Positions 33,723 through 45,777 of a stretch of DNA of 64,000 nucleotides are shown here, piece after piece. The DNA lies in NCBI GenBank assembly GCA_029959085.1, contig JARWIR010000023.1:5531860-5595859 (forward strand), given 5' to 3'. The position numbers and the translations under genes are program-made. This stretch comes from Nemophila menziesii. Taxonomy: Eukaryota; Streptophyta; Magnoliopsida; Boraginales; Hydrophyllaceae. Position 1 is the first letter of the stretch. Every line of letters starts with the position of its first letter. The notes under the pieces are model-generated. The model was not told where the DNA came from and ran no database searches. It worked only from the letters and a program-made list of their open reading frames with translations.

Positions 33723-34080
33723 ATGTCGAAGATTGGGAAGACAAAAATACCATGGAGAGGAAGAGGAAGTTGGAGAACCTCTTATTAACTTTTGGGTGTT
33801 AAAAGATGTAGTTGAAAGAATGGAACTTTTGGAGAATAATCAAGAAGAGGTGTTGAAACCCATAAGAAAAATCACAAAAGAGTTGGAGCTTATGCACATC
33901 ATATTACGTGGAATGAGCAATGTTCCACATGCCACCTACGCAGCACAAGGAGCTCAACCTACACGCAGCCATGGAAACCAGCTTCGTGCTGGTTCAGATA
34001 CGTTTTCCTATCCCTTTTTTATTTGTTTTATTAATTTTTCATTTGCTTTCTTGAGTCGTTGGGACACGACTCATTTTTGA
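33723..34080 (+). pseudogene. A1 ORF2 remnant (coiled-coil part)
   Basis: From the ATG the frame stops after 21 codons. A neighbouring frame (33718-34080) reads a heptad-like segment (VVERMELLENNQEEVLKPI) and a Gly/Gln tail. It corresponds to the C-terminal coiled coil of B ORF2 (38832-39062); the large central domain is missing. A1 and A2 each carry a different single-base shift between N-terminal and coiled-coil parts, so the short ORF was probably open in the parent. Confidence 0.55.
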
Positions 34081-34095
34081 GTTTGGGGTGGGGTT
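34053..34095 (+). promoter_or_regulatory. post-ORF2 hairpin and PPT-like motif
   Basis: GAGTCGT, six-base loop, ACGACTC (34053-34072), followed by TTGAGTTTGGGG at 34078-34089. The same pair of signals is at 63120-63155 in C and 38711-38746 (-) in B. Confidence 0.55.
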
Positions 34096-35461
34096 CGTTG
34101 CCTAATCCCAATTTTTCTGTGTTATTTTTTTTTTATGCTTTCAATAAAATTAATCTTAGGGTTGCGTTGACTGTAGAGAATTTTAAATGCCCCCATCAAG
34201 CATGCTTTTCATGAATTTATGATATAAAATAGTTGACTTTAGGAGTTAGTATAAAACTGTACTTTGATTGCATGCAAATATGAAATAATTGAGAGGAAAA
34301 ATTAATGAACAGTGCAAAAGAAGTAAACTTGTACTTAAGGATAATAGGTGGTTTGTAGAACGTGAGATCTAAATGATTAGAGAACCCACTTAGGTATGAA
34401 CTAGAGGCAAGTTGTGTAAATAGGAAGATGATAGAGGCAGTTCTTTGTTAGCCCTTTGAATCCTTTTTGGCCTTCTATCCCTGAATTAATTTTATCCTTC
34501 TTAGACAAATTTTTAGCCTTTAAGCCTTTCTTTTGTCGCCACATTATAAGCCAATATCCTTTTAGATTGTTAGGCATGACCATATGACCCGCACTTGAAT
34601 CACGATCCTGAGACTTCCTGTCTTGAGCTTGAGTTTGGGGTGGTGGGTACACCATATGGGAATTTACATTGGGTAGGGATTTTTGGAGCTTATAAATTGT
34701 GCTTTGTGCTATACATGATAATGATTCACAGGTTTATTATATTGTAACCCTTTGCTGGGGTAATAGTGAATGGAAAAGAAGCTTCGAGCTCAAGTTATGA
34801 ATAGGCATAACTATGAAAAAATAGCATGATATCTCAACATTAAAAGAGAGTCATAGCTATAAGAAAATAAAAGAAAAAAATGAATGATTTGAAAAGATTA
34901 TATATTCGGACCGGCAAAGTGGAAATTTTTAAGTGAATCATCCTTAGTGCTTATTGGGTTAATTTGGGGACGCTAATTAAGCGCGTCAATTGGGTTGAGT
35001 GTGAACGTTATTCGAGTGTAAACTCAAGCTCTTGGACAGTTTGTTGATGGTAAGTGAGGAGAGAGCCAAAAGCTCACTTCAAATTTACCAAATATACATA
35101 CCATACCGTCCTTCAGCCTACGCTAAAACCGTAAAGTCGTCATGATTCCTAGATGCACAGTGAGTTAATAGGGAATATGCTAAGTGGAGCGTTCAAAGCA
35201 AGTAAAGATCGAGGAACACCCTATAGCCACCATCTTGAGATAAGTATTAAGCGTAACCTTCTAGCATTGTGAAATTAATTTTGGATTGATATTGTTTTGT
35301 ATTTGATTTTTCTTGATGAGTGTAGGTGTATATTAATTCCTAGACTAGACTATATGAGATTTATTTTAAGTTTTTCTTTGGGATTATTTACTAGATTCTA
35401 CCTTCTGCGTTCACCTAAAAGATCCTTTGTTTTTATTTTACTTTGTCGGGACGACAAAGGT
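34096..35461 (+). other. A1 3' untranslated region
   Basis: Mostly non-coding; contains the antisense ORF and a PPT-like motif at 34629-34640. Homologous to 1-1154 (A0) and, more distantly, to B 37563-38710 and H 3062-4230. Confidence 0.6.
34401..34655 (-). CDS. antisense ORF of A1, 84 codons, function unknown
   Basis: The A1 version of the frame at 100-351. Here it does start with ATG (at 34655). Same composition and length apart from one extra N-terminal codon. The A0, A1 and A2 products differ by a few residues only, which the youth of the copies may explain. Confidence 0.38.
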   Translation of the reverse strand: MVYPPPQTQAQDRKSQDRDSSAGHMVMPNNLKGYWLIMWRQKKGLKAKNLSKKDKINSGIEGQKGFKGLTKNCLYHLPIYTTCL

Positions 35462-35476
35462 TTGAGTTTGGGGTCT
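35462..35476 (+). promoter_or_regulatory. polypurine tract of A1
   Basis: TTGAGTTTGGGG directly before the 3' LTR; fifth copy of this 12-mer in the element. Confidence 0.8.
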
Positions 35477-37301
35477 TGATATCTCCCTATTTGTTCTAAT
35501 TATTAGCCCTTTGGAGACATCCTTTTAGGTGAATAAATGACTTATTTGATAGACTTTTAGGCTTAATTGATCATATTGCACTTCCTTCCCTTGGAAATTA
35601 ACTATTTGCAGAATCTGAGCTTTTGTGCGTAAATTTGACTATTTTTTATGCAAAGTTAAATGGTTCTTGAATTTCATGAAAGACCAATCTAAGGAGAAGA
35701 AGTGAGAATAAAGTCTTAGTGTATTTTAGAGTGTTAGGAAATGTTTTTACTCGAGTTTCTATTTTTAGAGTGTACTTTCCTATTTCTATTTCTTGATTTA
35801 TTGATTTATTCTTTTTAAGCATATGCGGTTTAATTATTTATTTAATGTGAAACTATAAAAGATATATGGTAATTAATTAGAGACCAAGTCAAGATAAAGA
35901 AGTAAAGGAAAGAAGATTTACATGGAAATAAGAAGATTTAGGAAGGATATATGCAAAGAAGGAAAAGATAAAGCTACCTTATGAATCTGAAATTTCAGCC
36001 ACGTTTTAAAGATAATTCCATAACTAAAGATTGGCTAGGATTATGGACAAATGGTCTGCACCAATAGAAAGCTCTTTCCAAGACAAGCAGTTTCATATGT
36101 TGGAACTTCTCAAACGGATAAGTATTGAAAAAAATATGACCAAATCAAATCAGCAGCAAAATCTTACCTTTCCTAGATTTTAGGGTGACGAATTAAAGAG
36201 TCCTTGACTTGTCTTCCACTCCAAGTAAATTCGACCTAGGGGTTTCTAACACCTATAAACACACCCCTTAGACCTCATTATTCAGTACCTCTCAATAATC
36301 ATTCAATATATACATCTTTAGAGAGAGAGTCAGAACCACCTCTCAATTATTATTCAATATATACATCCTTAGAGAGAGAGTCAACCACTTCAAAGCAAGA
36401 AGGCAAAGGAGAAGATAGAGCTGCAGGAATTCTATTCTTCCATCAAAAGTCATCTAATCCTTAGGTTATATATTTCTTTTCTGTAATTAAATATGATGTC
36501 TTTCTATTTAGTTTTAGTCTTTAATATTGCTATGAGCTAAACTTTTATATACTTGAGAATCGCAATAAAAGGATGAACCTTAATTAATTATTTCTATGTT
36601 TTGAATTTGGGATTGTTTAGATTTAAATTGAATTAGGACTTAGATATTGGATATTACTTTGTTCTTAATCACTATTTCTTTTCGTTACAACTAGGAATAG
36701 ATTTTAGTATTTGGGCTATTCACTTTAGTGGCGAAGTGATCATCCGACAGGGGGGTTTGAATACAGATCTAGGTAATACCCGTGTAATGTCCGTTATTGA
36801 CCGACAGGCTTAACTAGTTACATAGCCAAAGAGGTAAAATCATATCATCCGAAGAGCCATATTCGACCATACAGGTGTTTATGATACTTTAGGATAGCTT
36901 CTAGGTCCACCCGACAGGGGGCTAGGAGATATTAGAGTCCCGACTAATATACTAATACTAATTCTACCCTTAAAACATAGCATAGATTATATTGATTAAG
37001 TGGATTCCTTGCGAGACTCGAGTATTTCTCTTATCTGAAGTCAATCTTTTATTTGCTTTTATTTATTTCAATTTAGTTTTTATTATTTGCATCTTTATTT
37101 TTAAGAAAACCAAACAAAAATCTATTATTTACTTTTCTGTTAAACAATTATTTCTACTATCTGATTAATATTGGAGTTGAACCTAATCCGTCCCTGAGAA
37201 CGAACTCGATTTATCGAATATTACTTGGACAATCGTACACTTGCGGTAACTGTGGTTCCTTTATTTTTTCACTTAATTTTATAACACACCAGGACCCACC
37301 A
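35477..37301 (+). repeat. 3' LTR of A1 (1825 bp)
   Basis: TGATATCTCC to GGACCCACCA; TATAAACA at 36254-36261 in place of the TATAAATA of the 5' LTR. Confidence 0.94.
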
Positions 37302-37306
37302 CATGC

Positions 37307-37548
37307 TTATCTCTTTCCATATCTCTTAGTATTTGACTTGGATTCTAGTTAATCTCTATAATTATCTTTAAAGCTTTACACTGAATTAATAATTAAGCCC
37401 AGTATGCTCTAAAAATATTATTTTACTAAATCAAGACTCAAAATAGGAAAGTGCACTATTTCTCAAGAAAAACGATTACAAAGACTTCTAAATCACTAAA
37501 AATGATGTCTCATATTAACATAAATCTATCACAAATGAGGAGACATCA
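37307..37548 (-). repeat. 3' LTR of B, second segment
   Basis: 242 bp; with 28324-29614 it restores the 1533-bp LTR. It ends (LTR start on the minus strand) at TGATGTCTCC. A perfect 9-bp inverted repeat lies at 37503-37511 and 37540-37548. Confidence 0.93.
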
Positions 37549-37563
37549 ACACCCCCAACTCAA
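37549..37563 (-). promoter_or_regulatory. polypurine tract of B
   Basis: On the minus strand TTTGAGTTGGGGGTGT directly precedes the 3' LTR. Confidence 0.8.
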
Positions 37564-38831
37564 AGTTGTATCGTCTCGATACAATAAAGATAAAAACAAA
37601 GGGAAGTCTATAAATACACACTTAGGTAATTTTCAACACAATGGGATGAACATAGCAGAATATATAGAATAGACATAATATATACAACTCAGAAAATTTC
37701 ATGCAGTACTATTCATAACTACATACCTGTACACTTCTCATATCCATAGTCAACACGGCTTGAATTCAAGATCAGATTAGTTTCGCAATGTAAGAAGGAT
37801 TGGGACTTTACTCAGTTCACCAAGGAAGCTATAGATTGTTCATCGAACTTCACTAGTATTCAAAGATCCACTTAACTACTCTCTAATGGCTCAATCACTT
37901 CTCGATTACATAGCAAAGAATCAAAAGGTCTTTAAGGTTGTAATTTAGGCTTAGGGACGGTGTGATATATTTGGATAATTTAGAGTGAGCTTTTGGCTCT
38001 CTCCTCACTAGCCATCAACGAATCGCCCTAGAGCTTGAGTTACTCTCATAAAACGTTTCTCACTCAACCCAATGAATTCTTTGATGCACAATTTAGCATC
38101 CCCAATAACCCAATTAAAGCATACGATGGTCACATAAAATTTCACTTTGCCGGTCCGAATATATATATTCTTTTCAAATCAATTTTTTTCTTTTGTATAG
38201 CTATGACTCTCTTTTTAATGTTGAGATATCACGCTATTTTTCTCATATATATATTTTTCTTTTCTTTTTATGCCCTTGTTGGCATAAAATCAAATAACAA
38301 GGTGAGAAGGTATAAAAAGGCTTCAAGTGGCTTCAATATGAAAGAACTGCCTTAATCACTTTCTACACCATGTAATTTTGTTATTTTCTTACCTTTAGCA
38401 CTTTCATCAAATGGGTTTTTCAACTAGCTTGGATCTCACAACCTACACACTACTCAAGGTTCCTGAGATCGAACATACTTTCTGTCGCATTGCTCACTAA
38501 TCTTTTCTTTACTATCAATGTGTGTTTTCCTGCAAATACTCAAAGCATACAAATAACATAGCTCATAAAAATACTACTTACTATCATCAATTCCTTGAGT
38601 TTATGCTTTCAAGCTATTAAACACACTCTACATCTAATTCCCATGTATCAAAAAATTTAATTTCTACCTAAAAATAGAAAAATAGAGATGAAGGACAACG
38701 AATCCCCACACCCCCAACTCAAAAATGAACCGTGTCCCCACGACTCGAAAAAGACTCAAAACAAAAATTAGAATTAGCAGATAAAAGCATTTACAAAAAT
38801 GGTAAGGAAGAAAGAGAACATACTCTCAAGG
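37564..38831 (-). other. B 3' untranslated region
   Basis: No gene recognised. Similar in order to H 3062-4230. It ends with the post-ORF2 hairpin (38728-38746) and PPT-like motif (38711-38723) on the minus strand. A frame at 38035-38355 (+) is hydrophobic and looks accidental. Confidence 0.55.
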
Positions 38832-40039
38832 CTATTGCCTCGCATTATTGACATCCAAGGTAGGATTTGCTTGATCTTTCGTTAATTGCTCAAGGAGTTT
38901 CATGATGTGCACTTGATTGGCTTTGATTTGTGCCACATCATTGGCTAAGGAAGTTTGAGCTGCTTCGAAATTGTTTAAACGCTCCTCCATCTTCTCTTGC
39001 CAACTTTGCTCCTTTTCTTCTTTTGAGATTTGCGTAGAAACCGCTCCTCTCAAGACTTTCATGATTCAAGCATCATCAATATAACTCTTCTTAAATTCGA
39101 GTTTCTCTTCTTCACCCAATATAACATTCGCTTTTCGCACAAGACACGTGATCATAGTAGGAAATTTAACATTATAAACTGATTTGGGAGAGACCGAAAA
39201 TGGCATCACATCCTCAAAGATCAACTGTGCCACATCCACTTCTTCTCCTCTCAACATACAATCCAAAAGTAGAGCGTTCTTCTTAGTCACATCCAAAGTT
39301 TGTGTGTTTTCGAAGACATTAGGAATAAGGAAATTGTGCCAAACTCTCGCATCTGGTTGAAGATATTTGTAAGGCCAAGTTGCCTTCAATTCTCCCTTAT
39401 GTGATTGCACTTTTTCCTTGTCTAAAATATGCTAAAAAGTAATTCCTCATCAAAGATTTTTCGTTTAGCAACCGCTTCACTATACTTGCAAGTTCCAATT
39501 AATTTCTTAAGCTGGAAGTGGTTTCTAATCTCCTCAACTGTGAAATGAACTAACTTTCCTCTAATCGGAAGACAACCTTCACTATCTCGGCTAAAGAGGC
39601 CTAAATAGAACTCTAAAACTAACTCATGACATAATTCAGAACGTCTTACCATGAATGTAGACCAACCCAATTTTTCACCAAGCTCCAAGAATCTTTTATA
39701 CTCTCCTGTACCAACTTCTCCATTGAAAACTTTCTTATAAGCAAAAGGTAGTTCCTTTAATTGTTTTTCTGCAGAAGCTATCAAGGCCTTTGAAGCTTCC
39801 TCTTTATCTATGGGTGTAGGACCTTTGAAAAGAAAAGGTTGTGTTCTCTTTTTGGAATAAAATAAAACTTTTTTACCCGTTAAATCGAACATAGCCGGCT
39901 TACCTCCTTCTTCAACATCGTTTTTACCCTTTGAATTTGAACTAGAACCTTTGTTACTTGATTTCTTCTCAATTGAACCTAATACCTTGCTTTTCTTCAC
40001 CTCCCCCTTGTCAGATAATGTTTCTTTTCTTTTAGTCAT
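38832..40039 (-). pseudogene. B ORF2: 'putative plant transposon protein'-like
   Basis: Starts at the ATG at 40039, ten bases after a PPT-like motif. Lys/Ser-rich N-terminus (1-50), then a globular part with EKLGWSTFMVRRSELCHELV and LEFYLGLF, GKLVHFTVEEIRNHF, WHNFLIPNVF, and LLLDCMLRGEEVDVAQLIFE, and a final coiled coil (ERLNNFEAAQTSLANDVAQI). The pattern (FY.xL, RG..V.F, W..F..., T..NALLL..ML.G..VDV..LI, P..IT.L) resembles the plant transposon protein family found in plant Ty3 elements and their relatives. One frameshift near 39420 and one TGA at 39063-39065, where C has TGG. Assignment is from memory of the family pattern. Confidence 0.6.
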
Positions 40040-40439
40040 CTCAATTGAACCCCAACTCAAAGCTTTAACAACTCTTTAAATTTGAACTTTTGAATTATGG
40101 GTTGAACAAGCTTGATTTGGATTAGGAAAGGTGAATTGATAATGAATCTCTATGTGGGTAAGGTGAATTCTTGATGGATTAGTATGTATTTAAGAAATTG
40201 TAGGATGAATTTTAAAAATTTAAGCTCTTGATTTTTCAATTTCAATGTGTTTGGTGAGAATTGGGTGATTGAATCTCCTTTGTAATGATGTGGAGAGAGC
40301 TTTGATGTGTTTTTATGATGATTGGGTAGTGTTTTGATGTTTTGGTAAGGTTTGAATGAGCTTCAATGGAGTTGGGAGAGGTTTGGAGAAGAAAGAGGGG
40401 CTTAAGGATTAATAATTTCGGAATAATACCAACCTCTTT

Positions 40440-40720
40440 CTTCTTATAACCGAAAAACGCAGCTTTTTAATCTTTCCAGCGGAACTGGGCGGTATACCGG
40501 CCGTTGGGCCCAGTATACCGGTGCTGGAGCTTTGTATTTCCCAAGTTATATCAAAATACCCGAGTCCTCTCCACGTGGGCACGGGTTTATTTTGGCCGGT
40601 ATACCGGCGCTAGGGCCCGACATACCGGTGCTGCTGTTGTTCGTCTTTAGGACCACTCGGCAATGAACACGTGGTGATACCCGTGGCCACGGGTTTTGCT
40701 CTAGCCGGCATACCGGAGAT
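40440..40720 (-). promoter_or_regulatory. palindrome cluster plus TATA box of B (putative internal promoter)
   Basis: CGGTATACCG at 40490-40499 and variants at about 40512, 40598, 40619 and 40708, in two pairs plus one, with a CCCGTGGCCACGGG palindrome at about 40671-40684. TTATAA lies at 40444-40449 on the minus strand, 41 nt past the last copy, followed by the C/A-rich leader (40040-40439) and ORF2. Confidence 0.58.
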
Positions 40721-40779
40721 GATCTTCTCTGGAGGGGCTTTGTGATGTGAAAGGTTGTGGATGACAGGAACGGTGGGAT

Positions 40780-43349
40780 CTAACTTCCTTGGTTTCTTAC
40801 CCAAGACATTGAAGGTCTCGAATATATGTTCTTTGCGTGAAGGGTAATGGTCACTTCTTGGAAGTTGATGACACTTTGACTTGTGGCCATGAAGGGCCGT
40901 CCAAGTATGATTGGAACCTGCTTATCTGCATCAAACTCAAGTAAAACAAAGTCAGTAGGGATGGCGATACTACCTGCTCAGACTAAGATGTCCTCCATTG
41001 TTCCCCATGTCTTGGTAACTGATTTGTCAGCGAACTGCAACTTCACTGGAGCTTTCTCTGATTTCTGAAGTCCAAGTCTCTCGAACACGGACTTAGGCAT
41101 AATATTCACACCAGAACCCACATCGTACATAGCTTTCACCTTGAGCATACCATTTATTTGAATGGGAAGGTTAAAACTTCCCGGATCTTTAAGGTTCGTT
41201 GGTAACTCTCTTTCACTTCTTCTCAAGACTCTCAAGTTCTCTCTTGGTGCTTCTACACTCGCTTCTTTCTCAGGAATGATTTGCGTATAAACTTGTTGCG
41301 GTGTAAGCCCTTTCTTCGCAATTTCAAGCATTTGGGCGTTGATATTTTCAGGAGTGTACGCCTCTACAAATGTCTTGAGTTCAGTGTCATCCTTCGGATT
41401 TGTATCAGGAGTAGTTGGTGACACTGTTTGAACAACTGGTGGCGAGTCCACCTTCTCTTCTTCTTTCTCTTTTTGCACAGCAGGTGCAACTTCAACTTCA
41501 ACTCTTGGTTCCTCTTTTGAGGCTTCTTCCTCTTTCCCTTGAGCCAGCTCAGCTTGAAAATCCATAATCGATCTAATCTCCTCTTGCATATCCTTTAGAA
41601 GCTGTATAAATTCGGATTTTTCTGAATCGTCCTCCACATTACTCTCAGAACAGTTAGATTCCACGGGGCTAGACTTGGTTGGTTCTTCTTCGGTACTCGG
41701 AATCTCCACGGCACTAACGGCAGCATGTGGTATTTTCTTCTTTTCTTCTTCAATTTTAAGGCAAATAGCCTTACAAGCTTCGAACCCAACATTGTCATCA
41801 CCTCCTTCGATAGCCTTTAATTCTTTTTGTTCTATAACGTTTGCTAGAACTTTGTTCATTTGTTCTACTTGAGTACCTAAAATCTGAATTGAAGCTCCTT
41901 GTCCTCGTAACATCTCGCCCTGATCGTTCATTTGCGTGGTCAAACGGTCCAAGACTTTTGTTAATTGCTGATTATCCGCAGTTCCCTCTTGAGGATACTG
42001 TGGTAAGGCTTTCTGATCTAATGATTCGGCATAGGCATCTTGAACAGGTTGTTGTGGGGGAGTAGGTCTATTCTGATATTGATTTTGATACTGACCTCTT
42101 TGTTGGAAAAAGTTATTCTGGGAACGTGGTTGATAATGACCAGGATTAGCGGCCCCCTGAGGATTTGAAAACTGCACACCCAGATGGTTTCGGTTACCAA
42201 ATTGATAACCTCCTCGGTTGGATATGAAATAAACATATTGTGAATTTCCTTCGCACTCTTCTCAAGTATGATTATTAACCCCACATTGTTGACAACCTTG
42301 TACTTCTTGCACTACATTTGCTGCGGCCAAATTTCTCTGCATCTCTAGCTTAAGTTCTTTGATTTGATTCTCTAATACGGATATTTGAGCTGAGTTTGCA
42401 GTTTCTGCATCTAAACGAAGCGTACCTCGGGTTTTTGTAACAGGAGCTCGCGAAGATGGCTAACTCCTTTCTTGTTCAATAATATTTTCCAAAACCTCGG
42501 TAGCTTCAGCAGGATCCATGGACACAAAATTCCCTTTCCCAATGTTATCCACCTTCAGTCTACTTGCTTCGTTGATACCTTCATAAAATATAGCTAACTG
42601 TAGTGAGGGAGTATAACCATGGAGCGGACATCTAGCTAACTTCTGTTGAAACCTTGTCCATGCTTCTCCTACTGATTCTCCATCTTCTTGACAAAACTTT
42701 GCAAGCTCGCTTTGGTCTTTAAGTCTCATGCTCTTCGGATAAAACGGTTAAAGGATGCGGCTTGAAGTTCTGTCCATGAATTACTTGTCCCTGGTGGTTG
42801 CCCATCTAGCCACTCACCAGCTCTATCGGTCAGAAAGAACAAAAACATATGACAATACAGTTGCTCGCGTGTAATGTCTGGAGTAACATAGGCATCACAA
42901 ATCTGCATAAACTTCTCAATAGCTCTTACCGGATCTTGAATTGTTGTACCACTGTAGAGTCCAAAACTTTGAAACTGACTAAGCATACCCGGATCGGGTC
43001 GAAATTTGATATTTTGGATCTCCGGAGGACGGTAACCTATCGGTTGAACATGAAACGGCACTCGAAGGACAAGAAGGTCTTGTTCAACTCGGTTCTGATT
43101 AACATTGTTTTGCCCGTTACCTTTTCCTAGTGGATGTTGTCCTTGTTGTTGTCCACTAGGTGGGATAAGTGGTGGTGGTCCTCCTGGTGCAAAGTATGGT
43201 AATCCTCCAGGTGGGATTAAAAGTTGTGGATCTAACGGATCTTCCACGCCTGCCATAGCTCTTCTTAAGGCTCTTTCCTCACGAACACGTTTATTATAGG
43301 ATCTAAAGCTCCTCTCAGTCTCCGGTAACGGAGGCCAAGAATTAAACAC
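40780..43349 (-). pseudogene. B Gag-protease polyprotein
   Basis: Ty3-type Gag: N-terminal Pro/Gly-rich stretch, then capsid core (RAIEKFMQICDAY, AGEWLDGQPPG, EAWTRFQQKLARCPLHGY). A one-base deletion near 42740 shifts the frame. A TAG at 42460 and a TGA at 42262 follow; the latter lies inside an otherwise complete zinc knuckle (CQQCGVNNHT, stop, EEC). After an Asn/Gln region and a Glu-rich linker comes the protease (41090-40780): DVGSGVNIMP in place of the usual D-x-GA-S, and ILGRPFMAT. A TGA interrupts at 40978-40980. The frame ends at 40780, with no RT after it. Confidence 0.87.
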
Positions 43350-43480
43350 TGTGAAACCTGAAAAAGACTAAAGCAAACCACAAGCGTAAATCCGGAAAAC
43401 AAAAACTAAATACTGAAAAATAAAAATTAACTAAAAACTACTACTCGAAATAGATAACCCACACGCTAACGAGACACAAG

Positions 43481-43498
43481 TCCCCGACAGCGGCGCCA
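43481..43498 (-). promoter_or_regulatory. primer binding site of B
   Basis: TGGCGCCGCTGTCGGGGA on the minus strand, a few bases after the 5' LTR; matches the tRNA-Asp complement with two changes. Confidence 0.85.
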
Positions 43499-43504
43499 AA
43501 AACT

Positions 43505-45037
43505 TGGTGTCGCCTAGGGTGTGATAAAAATAAGATTAATAATAAGTCAGAAAACAACGCACTCTCACCCTAGACAGGCACAGTACTGCAAGTATTACAG
43601 GATGAATGCAATTTTTAATGATAAGTTGAGTTCGTTCCCAGGGACTTAGTATGTTAATCGAATGGGTAGAAATAACGAGTAAGAAGTAATTAATTAAAAG
43701 ACAGGAAAATAAAGGGAATAAATTTCGAAATATTAAATTAAACTAAGGAAAATAAAGACAGTAAATTAAATACTAAGAAATATGAGATGAGAAGTATAGC
43801 TTAGGTTTTGCTAGTATGCACTAATCCTTCTAATTCTTTCTATCAAATCTAGTTAATAAGGGAGATAATTAGCTCTTAGATATTTAGTCAGGATTCTAAA
43901 TTCCCATACCTTAGACCTTGAGAGCGACTAAGGGGGCTACGGACACACCACGAGGCTGGTTCAAATAGGGTTTACGAGCGCTACCAAGGCCCTTAGCAAT
44001 TAATTTCCATACATGGTGATAGTGATTAATTATACCCTAATGACTATCTAGTTAGAATTAGTGTTGTCAAGACCAATATCGACACTAGACCTTATGTGGT
44101 GTTTCAATAATTAGACACCTAGCTAAGGTGATCATCTAACTACTATTAAGGTAATCCTAAACGTTGCGCACCGCAAGGAAAACAGTCATTACATCAAAAC
44201 ACATAAACAAATATAAAGGTAAGAATCAGATTAAAACATGTAATTCCCAAAGAAACTTAGATAGAAAGAAAATAGAATTCATATATTATACATGATGCAA
44301 AACTCAAGCTATGGGAAGTTTAGTTCATACCTGAAGGAAATAAACTAAAGGAAATAATAAAAGACATCATCTTGCTCTCTACAATAACTCTGATGAATAA
44401 AACCTTAAGAACTAATTACTATGAGGCAAGGATGATTTACGAGTGATATAAGGGTGTATTTATAGGTGTTTAGAAGACCTAATTCGTTTTCTTGAAGGAG
44501 AAGGTAAGTAGTGGATTCCAAGCCCAACTCAAATTCGTAACCCTAAAACATGAAATCAGGCCCGTTTTTGTTTTGGTCCTAGCAGCCTCAATACTCATCC
44601 ATTTGACGCGTATGAGTAGTCGAAATTCATCGTCTCGGAAAGATCTTCAACTTTTCTCTTGACCGTTTCTCCAAATTCCACACCTATTTTGAGATATAAT
44701 CTAATTTGTGGTCGTAGGTGCAGAAATTCAGATTTAAGGCAGCTTTTCCTTTTCCATGTTTTTAACTTTTCTTTCCTTATCTCCAATTACCATGCTTATC
44801 TCTTTCCATATCTCTTAGTCTTTGACTTGGACTCTAGTTAATCTCTATAATTATCTTTAAAGCTTTACACTAAATAAATAATTAAACCCAATATGCTCTA
44901 AAAATATTATTTTACTAAATCAAGACTCAAAATAGGAAAGTGCACTATTTCTCAAGAAAAACGATTAGAAAGACTTCTAAATAACTAGAACTGATGTCTC
45001 ATCTTGACATAAATCTATGACAAATTAGGAGATATCA
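43505..45037 (-). repeat. 5' LTR of B (1533 bp)
   Basis: Starts (minus strand) TGATATCTCC, ends GACACCA. TATA box TATAAATA at 44457-44464 (-). Right flank is ATAGG (45038-45042). Confidence 0.94.
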
Positions 45038-45042
45038 ATAGG

Positions 45043-45777
45043 TTCTTACATATAAAAATCCTCAAGAAATGAGGGTTTGGTTCATAAAAATACACAAAAT
45101 CAATGAAAAATAAAGAAATAATCATGTTAAAAATGAAAAAATAAAGTTGCTCTAAAGAACTGAATGATTTGATGAATGGATGGTGAAGAATTGTGAGATT
45201 GTGTGGAAAACCCCTTCTCTTTTTCTCTCTACTCTTCTCCAAACGTTTAAAATGAAAAATGAAATGAGTTGTTTTGATTTTGGGGCCCCCATGGGCTCAC
45301 ATAGATAGGTCAAAGAATAGCCCAATCCATTTTTAGCTAGTGTTGGACTAGTTTGAGTCAGACATAACTTACTCATCTCAACTCCGAATTGACTTTTGTC
45401 ACTTCTCATGCTTGAGTGAGTACAACTTCTATCTAAATCAAAAGAAATTAAGTCGAAATATCCGACCAATTAATAATGGTAACTGAAACAATATGACGTC
45501 AAGATTTCACCGATAAATGCTCTAACTCCCCAAAGTTACTTTAAGATCCTTCTACGCCTTGGTTTGGGATTTGACTTGACTTTTTGACATCTCATCATCA
45601 TCTCAGAATATTGTGTCAACTATGTATTCAAAAGCTACACACTTAACACATAATTAAGGAACAAAATCTCTATAAATATCAATATATCCAAAACATGAGA
45701 GAAAAGTACAATATGTTGAATAGTAGGAAAAAATCCTTCACTTAGGCCTAATAATCTATTACAAAAGAAGAAACATC
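45043..45777 (-). repeat. LTR of E, 5' part
   Basis: Continues 27575-28323 on the other side of B. It ends at AAGAAACATCA (LTR start TGATGTTTCT on the minus strand). A partial duplicate lies at 46429-46948. Confidence 0.75.

Larger units (their letters stand above)
29615..37301 (+). mobile_element. A1: complete non-autonomous Ty3-type element, 7687 bp
   Basis: LTR (1846 bp), primer site, ORF1, palindrome and TATA block, ORF2 remnant, antisense ORF, PPT, LTR (1825 bp), TSD CATGC. No pol domain. It is the best preserved element in the window: LTRs differ mainly by one 22-bp duplication and scattered bases, and ORF1 is open. Confidence 0.95.
28324..45037 (-). mobile_element. B: complete non-autonomous Ty3-type element (Gag, protease, ORF2), split by A1
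   Basis: Two LTRs, each 1533 bp once A1 is removed; TSD ATAGG; tRNA-Asp type primer site; gag-protease; palindrome and TATA block; ORF2; PPT. No RT, RNase H or integrase is found between protease and ORF2. Length without A1 and its TSD is about 9.0 kb. This fits the TR-GAG kind of non-autonomous plant retrotransposon, but with an added ORF2 cassette. Confidence 0.93.

Noticed and set aside
38035..38355. 106-codon ORF on the + strand in the B 3' region
   Set aside because: Phe-rich translation of T-rich sequence. The last 25 codons lie over the region matching the A antisense ORF, but the match is too weak to call.
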